Origin: Parachlamydiaceae bacterium
Lineage (GTDB): Bacteria; Chlamydiota; Chlamydiia; Chlamydiales; Parachlamydiaceae
Reading direction: 5' to 3'
NCBI GenBank assembly: GCA_030679615.1
Contig: JAUXSJ010000235.1
Location: 1 to 19,868, forward strand
Length of the DNA: 19,868 nucleotides
A program made the position numbers and the translations under genes. Below the pieces are notes generated by a model. It had not been told where the DNA came from. It worked only from the letters and a program-made list of their open reading frames with translations, and did not search any database. The stretch's first letter is position 1, and each line of letters opens with the position of its first letter. This document shows, in pieces, positions 12,902 through 19,868 of the stretch.

Positions 12902-15640
12902 TTGAAAAATATCATCGCTCTTTTGATGCTTTATATCGTTCGCTTCGCTTTATGGTTTCGTTATCGAGTAACGATTAAAGGAGTCGAAAATTTAAATTCT
13001 AAAACACTTAATAAACCCGGCGGAGTCCTTTTTTTACCTAATCACCCCACTGCATTTGTTGACCCAACACTTGTTACAATGGCAGTTTGGAAAAAATACC
13101 CTTTACGTCCGATGGTTGTGGAATACATGTATTATACACCAGGTATTCACACAATGATGCGATTCTTGGATGCAATTCCTGTTCCAAATTTTGTGACGGC
13201 GAGCAATAGCTTAAAGAAAAAGAAAGCGGATCAAGTCATGGAAACAGTGATTGATCTTTTAAAAAAAGGCGATAACTTTTTAATTTATCCAGCTGGTAAA
13301 ACCAAACATCAAGCCCGTGAAATTATTGGCGCCTCTGGTGTTCATCGAATCATTGAAGCGAATCCTGAAACAAATATTGTTCTTGTTAGAACAACAGGAT
13401 TATGGGGAAGCAAGTTTTCAAGAGCATTGAATGGCTCAATTCCTTACATTTTTTCAACCATTTTTTGGGGGATTAAAGAAGCTTTTAAAAGCTTACTGTT
13501 TTTTCTACCGAGACGAGAAGTAACCATCGAGTTTGTCCCTGCTCCTGCAGATTTTCCCTATAAAGGAACTCGTCTTGAAATGAATCGATACCTCGAAAAA
13601 TGGTATAATCGTCCAGATGGTTTATCCGTTCAAACAGAAGAAGAGCCAGGAGAAACTTTGACCCTTGTTTCTTATAGCATGTGGAAAAATGAATTGCCTG
13701 AGATCAAAACATCTGCTAAGAGCGATGAAGAAGTGCATGTAACAGAAATTTCTCAAGATATAAAAAACAAAATCACTCAAAAATTATCTGAAATGTCTCA
13801 AATTCCTGCAGATCAAATCAGATCAAATATGGATTTAGGAGCAGATTTAGGATTAGACTCATTAGATAGTGCCGAACTGATATCTTACTTAGATGATGAG
13901 TTTGATTGTCGCGGAATCCCTTTAACAGAAATGAGCTCTGTAGGTAAGGTAATGGCACTTGCTGCAAAACAAGTGACGATTAAAGAAGAGTCTGAAGACG
14001 AACAAATGGATCTTTCAAAATGGTTTCAACCTCGTTCACGTGAAAAACTCATTTTTCCATCTGGTGAAACAATTCCACGCGTTTTCTTTAACTTATGTTC
14101 TAGAAAGAACAAGGAAGCAATAGTTGGTGATGACACAGCAGGTGTTTTAACTTATGCTGATGCAAAATTAAGGGTAATCTTATTAGCTGAGTACATTCGA
14201 AAATTACCTGGAGAGTATATTGGAATTCTTCTACCTTCAAGCGTAGCTGCTTATCTTACAATTATTGCGACTCAATTAGCGGGCAAAGTACCATTAATGA
14301 TCAACTGGACGGTTGGTTCACGGCATTTAGAATCCGTTGTTGCATTGTCTGGTGTGAAGGTGGTTCTTTCATCATGGGCATTTTTAGATAAACTAGAAAA
14401 TGTCGATTTGAATGGCGTTGAAGATATGATTGTGATGTTAGAAGATGCGAAAAGGGATTTTTCATTATTTGATAAATTAAAAGCTGTTTATCGCTCAAAA
14501 TTAAGTGTAGAATCTATTCTTTCAATATTCAATGCAGATAAGCAAAAAAAAGAAGATCCTGCAGTTTTGCTCTTCACGAGTGGGACTGAAAGTCTACCTA
14601 AAGGTGTTCCTCTAACACATGAAAATATTTTAAGTAATCAGCGCGCTGGCGTTGAAGAAATAGGGCTTTTTCAAGATGATGTGATGTTGGGGATTCTACC
14701 ACCTTTTCATTCTTTTGGTTTTACTGTCAGTGGACTTCTCCCATTATTATCTGGTATGAGAGTGGCATACTTCCCAGATCCTACAAATGGTAAGGGTGTT
14801 GCGAAAGCGATTAAAAAATGGAAAGCTACTCTTGTATGCGGTGCACCTTCTTTTTTAAAGGGGATTTTTAGAAGCGCGCAATCAGAGCAATTAAATACTT
14901 TGCGTTATTGTTTTACCGGAGCTGAAAAAGCTCCTGAAGATTTATTTAAAATGGTAAATAGTTTAGATCATTGTCGTTTAATTGAAGGTTATGGTATTAC
15001 AGAATGCTCACCTATTTTAACGGTTAATATGAAGGGTGATACTGAAAATGGCGTTGGTAGACCACTTAAGGGTACCACCATTTCAATTGTAACTCTTGAT
15101 GATCATCGTCCTCTTAAAATGGGGGAACAAGGACTTGTGTTGGCAAAAGGGCCTAATATTTTTAAAGGATATTTAAATAAAGGTCTTTCATCTCCCTTTA
15201 TTTCACTTCAAGGTGAAGATTGGTACTCCACAGGTGATTTGGGGTATATCAATGAACATGGTTCTTTAATATTGTCAGGTCGATTGAAGAGGTTTATTAA
15301 AATCGGTGGAGAAATGATAAGCTTAGGTGCTATTGAAGCAGCTTTTCATAAAATGGTCATACCTGATTTAACTTCAGATGAAGGTCCTTCCATAGCCGTT
15401 TGTGCAAAGGAAGAAGTGGGAGAGAAGGCAAAAATTATTGTTTATTCTACATTTCCTTTAACCGTTCAAGATGCTAATCGAATTTTACGCGATGCAGGTT
15501 TTAGCAACCTTGTAAAGATCTTTAAAACAGTTGAATTAGAAGAAATTCCATTGATGGGTAGTGGAAAAGTTAATTATCGAGAATTGGATGGAAAGCTCAC
15601 TCAGATCATTGAAAATGAAGAAAATCTAATAAAACAGTGA
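12902..15640 (+). CDS. aas: PlsC acyltransferase - ACP - acyl-ACP synthetase fusion
   Basis: A 912-residue three-domain protein for fatty-acid uptake into phospholipid. Residues 1-240 are a PlsC/LPLAT acyltransferase with the active-site motif NHPTAFVDP (H48, D54, an Hx5D spacing) and a hydrophobic N-terminus that suggests membrane association. Residues 283-357 are an acyl carrier protein domain, with DLGLDSLDSAEL placing the 4'-phosphopantetheine on S320. Residues 385-905 are an AMP-binding adenylation domain with the P-loop TSGTESLPKG (559-568), YGITECSP (697-704), YSTGDLG (775-781) and catalytic K889 in GSGK. The predicted route is ATP activation of a fatty acid, loading of an ACP, and transfer to lysophospholipid or glycerol-phosphate acceptors. 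In Chlamydia trachomatis the outer two activities are, as I recall, separate adjacent genes (CT775/CT776). Start is TTG with GGAG. cysS begins four bases after the stop. Confidence 0.88.
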   Translation: MKNIIALLMLYIVRFALWFRYRVTIKGVENLNSKTLNKPGGVLFLPNHPTAFVDPTLVTMAVWKKYPLRPMVVEYMYYTPGIHTMMRFLDAIPVPNFVTASNSLKKKKADQVMETVIDLLKKGDNFLIYPAGKTKHQAREIIGASGVHRIIEANPETNIVLVRTTGLWGSKFSRALNGSIPYIFSTIFWGIKEAFKSLLFFLPRREVTIEFVPAPADFPYKGTRLEMNRYLEKWYNRPDGLSVQTEEEPGETLTLVSYSMWKNELPEIKTSAKSDEEVHVTEISQDIKNKITQKLSEMSQIPADQIRSNMDLGADLGLDSLDSAELISYLDDEFDCRGIPLTEMSSVGKVMALAAKQVTIKEESEDEQMDLSKWFQPRSREKLIFPSGETIPRVFFNLCSRKNKEAIVGDDTAGVLTYADAKLRVILLAEYIRKLPGEYIGILLPSSVAAYLTIIATQLAGKVPLMINWTVGSRHLESVVALSGVKVVLSSWAFLDKLENVDLNGVEDMIVMLEDAKRDFSLFDKLKAVYRSKLSVESILSIFNADKQKKEDPAVLLFTSGTESLPKGVPLTHENILSNQRAGVEEIGLFQDDVMLGILPPFHSFGFTVSGLLPLLSGMRVAYFPDPTNGKGVAKAIKKWKATLVCGAPSFLKGIFRSAQSEQLNTLRYCFTGAEKAPEDLFKMVNSLDHCRLIEGYGITECSPILTVNMKGDTENGVGRPLKGTTISIVTLDDHRPLKMGEQGLVLAKGPNIFKGYLNKGLSSPFISLQGEDWYSTGDLGYINEHGSLILSGRLKRFIKIGGEMISLGAIEAAFHKMVIPDLTSDEGPSIAVCAKEEVGEKAKIIVYSTFPLTVQDANRILRDAGFSNLVKIFKTVELEEIPLMGSGKVNYRELDGKLTQIIENEENLIKQ

Positions 15641-15644
15641 AATT

Positions 15645-17075
15645 ATGAAACGAACACAAGAATCGCCTCTTAAATTTTATAATACTGCGACAAGAAAAAA
15701 AGAACTTTTTGTTCCCTTGGATGAAAAGCACGTTAAAATGTATACATGTGGACCTACAGTGTATAATTTTGCGCATATTGGTAATTTTCGTACATATGTG
15801 TTTGAAGATCTTTTACGCAGAACGATTAAGTTTTTTGGTTATCAAATCACTCAAGTGATGAATCTCACGGATGTTGATGATAAAACCATTAAAGGGGCCA
15901 TTGCAAATCAAGTAAGTTTAAATGAATTTACTCAACCGTATAAAGATGCTTTCTTTTCAGATTTAAAAACTTTACACATTGAGTCAGTTGAACACTATCC
16001 TGCTGCTACAGATTACATTCCTGAAATGATTAAAATGATTGAAACTTTGTTAGCAAAAGGAATTGCTTATCAAGGTGGCGATAAAAGCATTTATTTTGCG
16101 ATTGAAAAATTTCCAACATATGGATGCCTTTCTCATCTTCATTTAGATGAACTTCAAGTAGGGGCATCGGAAAGAATTGCTGCAGATGAGTATGAAAAAG
16201 ACCATGTTGCAGATTTTGTTCTTTGGAAACATTACGATTCAGAAAGAGATGGTGAGATTTATTGGGAAAGTCCATTTGGACCAGGTCGACCAGGGTGGCA
16301 TTTAGAGTGTTCAGCAATGGCAATGCATTTATTGGGTGAGACAATCGATATTCATGTAGGGGGAATTGATAATATGTTTCCCCATCATGAAAATGAGATT
16401 GCTCAATCTGAATCTTGTTCAGGTCAAACTTTTGCTAAATTATGGATGCATGCAGAGCATTTAGTTGTGGATAACAAAAAAATGTCTAAAAGTTTGGGGA
16501 ATTTCTTTACATTACGAGATTTATTAGAAAAAGGTTATTCTGGTACGCAAATACGTTATTTACTTCTGCAAAATCATTATAAAACCCAGTTAAATTTTAC
16601 TTTTCAAGGATTAGAAGCTGCTAAAAGTTCTCTTCAACGATTAAATGATTTTATTTATCGTTTAAAATCAGTTGATAGTCAAGATGAAGGGAACTTAGTC
16701 CAATCAGTAATCGATCAATCGTTGAAGCTTTTTTCTGAATCTTTAGCAGATGACTTAAATATTTCCGCAGCACTGGCTGTGCTTTTTGATTTTGTACGTG
16801 AAGTTAATGCTTTATGTGATGCTGGCAAAATGAGTCAAAAAGAAGCTCTTCTAGTATTGGAGTTTTTGAAAAAGATTGATTCAGTTTTAGCTATTTTTTC
16901 TTTTGAAAATCAAGACCTCGAAATTTCTTCTGATTTATTAGAAGCTCTTGAAAAAAGACAAATGGCAAGAAAAGAAAAAAATTGGAAATTAGCGGACGAA
17001 ATGCGAGATTATATCCTTCAAAATGGATATGTGATTGAAGATTCTCATCAGGGTGCACGATTAAAGAAAAAATAA
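15645..17075 (+). CDS. cysS: Cysteinyl-tRNA synthetase
   Basis: This class I synthetase charges tRNA-Cys with cysteine using ATP. Its 476 residues match the family (E. coli about 461). YTCGPTVY gives zinc ligand C35; the HIGH motif reads H44-I-G-N47, a variant seen in several CysRS. The other zinc ligands fall at C222, H247 and E251, with the same intervals (25 and 4) as E. coli C209, H234 and E238. KMSKS is at 279-283, followed by GNFFTLRDLL. The C-terminal helical DALR-like domain and a basic tail (ARLKKK) are complete. It starts at ATG four bases after the lipid fusion gene with a weak ribosome site, so it is probably translationally coupled. No frame damage is visible. Confidence 0.97.
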   Translation: MKRTQESPLKFYNTATRKKELFVPLDEKHVKMYTCGPTVYNFAHIGNFRTYVFEDLLRRTIKFFGYQITQVMNLTDVDDKTIKGAIANQVSLNEFTQPYKDAFFSDLKTLHIESVEHYPAATDYIPEMIKMIETLLAKGIAYQGGDKSIYFAIEKFPTYGCLSHLHLDELQVGASERIAADEYEKDHVADFVLWKHYDSERDGEIYWESPFGPGRPGWHLECSAMAMHLLGETIDIHVGGIDNMFPHHENEIAQSESCSGQTFAKLWMHAEHLVVDNKKMSKSLGNFFTLRDLLEKGYSGTQIRYLLLQNHYKTQLNFTFQGLEAAKSSLQRLNDFIYRLKSVDSQDEGNLVQSVIDQSLKLFSESLADDLNISAALAVLFDFVREVNALCDAGKMSQKEALLVLEFLKKIDSVLAIFSFENQDLEISSDLLEALEKRQMARKEKNWKLADEMRDYILQNGYVIEDSHQGARLKKK

Positions 17076-17111
17076 GGATTGCTCAAAAATAAGGATTATT
17101 AAGGATATAGA

Positions 17112-17366
17112 ATGGGACATAAAGCACGCACTAAAGATGAAAATTTCATGATCAAGATATACGAAGAAGCAACAAGTTGCGGGGATATGGATAAACCCTT
17201 TGATCGATATGAAATCGGTTTATTAGCAGGAATTCAACCTAAAGGTGTAAATGCTATCTGTACTCTTCTGCTCCAAGCAAATTTTGTCAAAAAAAGGGGG
17301 GATTCTGATGTTTCTATTACCCCTCATGGAATAAAATTAGTCGAAAGAATCTTGTCTGATTCGTAA
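17112..17366 (+). CDS. Small winged-helix DNA-binding protein (putative)
   Basis: An 84-residue basic protein whose pattern suggests a winged helix. A helix at about 6-22 is followed by FDRYEIGLLAGIQ (30-42, first HTH helix), then PKGVNAICTLLLQANFV (43-59, probable recognition helix), then KKRGDSDVSITPHGIKLVERIL (60-81), which reads as a beta wing and closing helix. No ligand domain is present. A clear AAGGAT lies five bases before the ATG. It starts 36 bases after cysS, so it is probably the last gene of that unit. It may regulate transcription or bind nucleic acid; a match to a named family was not recognised. An RNA-binding role cannot be excluded. Confidence 0.62.
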   Translation: MGHKARTKDENFMIKIYEEATSCGDMDKPFDRYEIGLLAGIQPKGVNAICTLLLQANFVKKRGDSDVSITPHGIKLVERILSDS

Positions 17367-17526
17367 AATACATCATTTTTTTTATAATGTAAAGTATTTT
17401 AAATTCCTGTAATTCACCTTTTTGTTAAAAAGTGTAATTTTTAATATAAAATTAACAAAGCTACATTAACATTTAATTAAGTACAAAGAAAGTGCTTTAT
17501 TAATTTTTAATAAAAACAGGTGAGTT

Positions 17527-19383
17527 ATGTTACAAGCTGCCTCATCAAATGATTTTCCTTTATCCATGCCTAAATTTATTTTTAAAGAAAAAATAAATGA
17601 TAAACGTACCTTAGAAGTTTATAATGTAGCTGGTGAAATAATTGGCGAAATTAAAGCTCATACTACTTATCTACACAAAAGTTCTTTGATAAATGTATAT
17701 TCAAAAGTTACTTTAAAAAAATATAAAATTAAAGAAAATGAATTATTGGAAATATTTAATAAATATACAGAAAATTTAATTCCTAAAGAAAAAAGAAAAA
17801 TCGCTTTCTCCGAACCTAAAATTTATAATATTAATAAAAATAATGAAAAAATTATAGAAAATGAAGTTAAAGAACCTATAAAAACTCAACTGAAAGGTAT
17901 AAATAAAAGTGGTGAAATTACCACTGAAGTTGAATCGGAAAGCATTAAATTTAGATTGGAAAATTTAGAACCTGGTGAAAATATAGTATTAAGGCCTAAA
18001 GAGGGGGATGATAAAAGTTTTACAACTGAAAACAATAGAGGTAATGTTATAAAAGATCGTATCGTTAGAGATAATTTAATGATTGATCGAGGGGACGCTA
18101 ATAGAGTAGCTAGAGGTTATTCAAATATATTAAATTTCGAAAAAAAATGGAAAGGTGAGATAGATGATGAAGCATTAGAATTAGCATGGTCTCATCATGA
18201 TAAAATATTGAACGAAATAAAAATTGAATGGCAAGATATAAGAAAATGGGTTTCGAATCAAGATCCGCCTGTAACTATAGAAAATTGGTCGAATAGAAAG
18301 TCAGATTTCCTTGCATGGATTGGTAAAGATGAAAGTCAATTTTTAAGTGTATTTACATTTATCGATCATTTCATTCAACAACACGATATTCCTGCAAACA
18401 TGGAAATCAAAGAATTTATGGATTTGGAATTGGGAATAAACAAATCAGTAAGTCAAATTAAATCTACAATTATTGCATTTGATAATCAGGTTCCAAAATT
18501 CGAAATAAGTACATTAGAAAAAATTTATAAAAAAGTTGAACAAGAACAAGTTTTTTCAATTATACAGTCTCATTTTGATAATCATGAAATTCTTTCTTCT
18601 TCAGACAAAGAATATGAAATAAAAAAATACGAAGTTTACAAGGATATTTATCAATTAATTCATCAATCTAATTTTGAAGCAACTCAATTAAGAGAACTTA
18701 TTCGTGACCATGATGTTCTTGAAAATAAATTGGATCGTTTTATTGTTGCAGAGTTTCAAGAAGCAATTAGTAAAATTACATTTTCATCTAGACAAGTTAA
18801 AGGAATTAATCAGTCATTTCCAAACACTAGAGAAGCCATTTTAGATTTTGAAAAAAAATGTGGGGAATTTCTCAAGAACTTAAAAAATAGTTACCATGAT
18901 ATTGATTCACCTATTCCGATGCAAATGTACTTAAAAAATAATGATTTAAAAGATTTATCACCCAAAGAAATGAGAGAAATGGAAAGGGCAATAGCACGAA
19001 TGGAAAAATTGTTTGATTACTATGATGCTAAAGTGGATCAGGTCAAGTATTTCCTTAATGTCAATTTAAGAGATATTATAACTTATGTTAATCAAAAAGA
19101 TATGACAGAGAATGAAGCGGCAGGGGGGTTAGAAGCCCATAAACTTATCAATCAAAAAGTTTTTGAGAAAGAAAATCTGATTCAACTGATTTCTAAAGAA
19201 CCAAAGGTAAAAAAAATACCTAAAACATTTGGAGTGACTGGAGGAGCTTTTATTAGAGCCTGTCATGCACCCTTATATCAACCTCAAGAAACAGCAAAAA
19301 GGCTCGATCATTTTTTTGAGTTTGTCGAGCAGAAACGTAATGAATCTAAAGACTCTAATATTATTATCAATGAAATTGAATAG
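17527..19383 (+). CDS. Large hypothetical helical protein, candidate effector
   Basis: A 618-residue protein that I do not recognise. No signal peptide or membrane helix is visible. The first 60 residues look like a small beta-rich domain (FIFKEKINDKRTLEVYNVAGEIIGEIK). A Lys/Glu/Asn-rich linker (about 75-185) follows, and then a long mostly helical charged region (about 190-550) with coiled-coil-like stretches. A more conserved-looking end block FGVTGGAFIRACHAPLYQP precedes a charged tail. Start is ATG with a good AGGTGA ribosome site. Codon use is AT-rich, like the Inc-like gene and unlike cysS. It stands alone after a gap of about 160 bases and is followed by a palindrome. Size, composition and lineage-restricted appearance suit a secreted host-interaction protein, but no direct evidence for secretion is present. 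Confidence 0.6.
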   Translation: MLQAASSNDFPLSMPKFIFKEKINDKRTLEVYNVAGEIIGEIKAHTTYLHKSSLINVYSKVTLKKYKIKENELLEIFNKYTENLIPKEKRKIAFSEPKIYNINKNNEKIIENEVKEPIKTQLKGINKSGEITTEVESESIKFRLENLEPGENIVLRPKEGDDKSFTTENNRGNVIKDRIVRDNLMIDRGDANRVARGYSNILNFEKKWKGEIDDEALELAWSHHDKILNEIKIEWQDIRKWVSNQDPPVTIENWSNRKSDFLAWIGKDESQFLSVFTFIDHFIQQHDIPANMEIKEFMDLELGINKSVSQIKSTIIAFDNQVPKFEISTLEKIYKKVEQEQVFSIIQSHFDNHEILSSSDKEYEIKKYEVYKDIYQLIHQSNFEATQLRELIRDHDVLENKLDRFIVAEFQEAISKITFSSRQVKGINQSFPNTREAILDFEKKCGEFLKNLKNSYHDIDSPIPMQMYLKNNDLKDLSPKEMREMERAIARMEKLFDYYDAKVDQVKYFLNVNLRDIITYVNQKDMTENEAAGGLEAHKLINQKVFEKENLIQLISKEPKVKKIPKTFGVTGGAFIRACHAPLYQPQETAKRLDHFFEFVEQKRNESKDSNIIINEIE

Positions 19384-19416
19384 GTAGAATTCAATTAAAA
19401 CCCGTCTAACCGCAAT

Positions 19417-19578
19417 AGACTTCTTTCGAAATTTGCTTTGATTGAAAAAATTTGGTATTTTTGAGTAGGCTTTTTGAAAAATTTTGTAGTCATATGTGTA
19501 CATATGGCTGAAAAATTTTACAAAAAAGATGCCAAAAAGAGCAATTTTTGCAATCAAAGCAAATTTCGAAAGAAGTCT
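19417..19578. repeat. Large palindrome with 28-bp perfect arms
   Basis: 19417-19444 is perfectly complementary to 19551-19578. The interior continues as an imperfect palindrome to the centre, marked by CATATGTGTACATATG near 19491-19506. A minus-strand open frame of 102 codons runs across it and is not a gene. The element begins 34 bases after the stop of the preceding gene and looks like a MITE or hairpin-forming repeat. The following stretch 19579-19749 holds nothing that I can assign. Confidence 0.88.
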
Positions 19579-19749
19579 CAAGTCATCAACTTAAGCGAGA
19601 ATGGCGTAAAAATTAACCAATGAGATCACAGACTCGACTTTGTGGATTTTTTATTCAATCATCGTTCCCTCATCACTTTTAGATTGCAAAGGCCCTGTAC
19701 ATTCTATCACTCACTAGATTCTAAACCCTTAATTCTAAGCCTTTGAGTT

Positions 19750-19868
19750 GCTCTACGAGCTCTATGTGTTTTTCATCTTGCCCCACAGTTCCTTCGTTGC
19801 TCGTAAACTCGCTCCTCAGTCACTGTGGGCTTTAATCGGAGTCGTCCTACGGACTCAGAACATTAAAA
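19750..19868 (+). repeat. Dispersed repeat, copy B (runs off the window)
   Basis: This matches 3605-3727 closely from GCTCTACGAGCTCTATG to GTCCTACGGACTCAGAACAT. It has an intact CCCACAGT / ACTGTGGG pair where copy A has one extra G. The window ends at the point where copy A passes its loop, so a complementary right arm is expected just beyond 19868. Confidence 0.85.

Noticed and set aside
17366..17400. AT-only hairpin after the winged-helix gene as terminator
   Set aside because: The stem AAAATAC/GTATTTT has almost no GC, and similar pairs occur by chance in such AT-rich sequence.
19273..19581. 102-codon minus-strand open frame
   Set aside because: It spans the palindrome 19417-19578 and the antisense end of the 17527-19383 gene; the hydrophobic look comes from the repeat.

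Overview
The window reads as AT-rich bacterial chromosome, most likely from an amoeba-associated chlamydia (Parachlamydiaceae type). The best clue is the minus-strand run uppS-cdsA-cmk, an order I recall from Chlamydia (there followed by plsC). Supporting clues are a protein with the two-helix hydrophobic domain of chlamydial Inc proteins, a fatty-acid scavenging fusion protein, and many long inverted-repeat elements between genes. The assignment is inferred from gene content; no search was run.

Layout. 228-1671 (+): guanine deaminase (guaD) and a membrane-anchored tandem ABM-domain protein, closely spaced. 1668-2159 (-): an unrecognised four-cysteine protein whose stop codon overlaps the preceding one. 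2160-4034: a divergent CPBP-like membrane protein (2654-3403, -) flanked by two large inverted-repeat elements. 4035-8406 (-): tRNA-Leu(CAG), then lepA-uppS-cdsA-cmk, tightly packed and probably largely one transcript. 8407-8779: a purine-rich inverted repeat and a possible promoter. 8780-10201 (+): a DUF2851 protein. 10202-10959: another inverted repeat and a very AT-rich leader. 10960-12690 (+): an Inc-like two-helix protein with 10-residue repeats, closed by a strong intrinsic terminator. 12902-17366 (+): a PlsC/ACP/acyl-ACP synthetase fusion, cysS and a small winged-helix protein, closely spaced. 17527-19383 (+): a large unrecognised soluble helical protein. 19384-19868: a long palindrome and part of a dispersed repeat that also occurs at 3605-3727.

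Function. The core genes serve envelope lipid synthesis (UppS for undecaprenyl-PP, CdsA for CDP-diacylglycerol, the fusion protein for activating and transferring fatty acids), translation (LepA, CysRS, tRNA-Leu) and nucleotide metabolism (Cmk, GuaD). The lineage-specific genes (1668-2159, 2654-3403, 10960-12690, 17527-19383) sit among repeats and are the likeliest host-interaction or novel genes. I see no CRISPR array, phage, transposase or clear defence system. The most notable items are the three-domain lipid fusion, the Inc-like repeat protein, a possible metal site in DUF2851, and the density of inverted-repeat elements.
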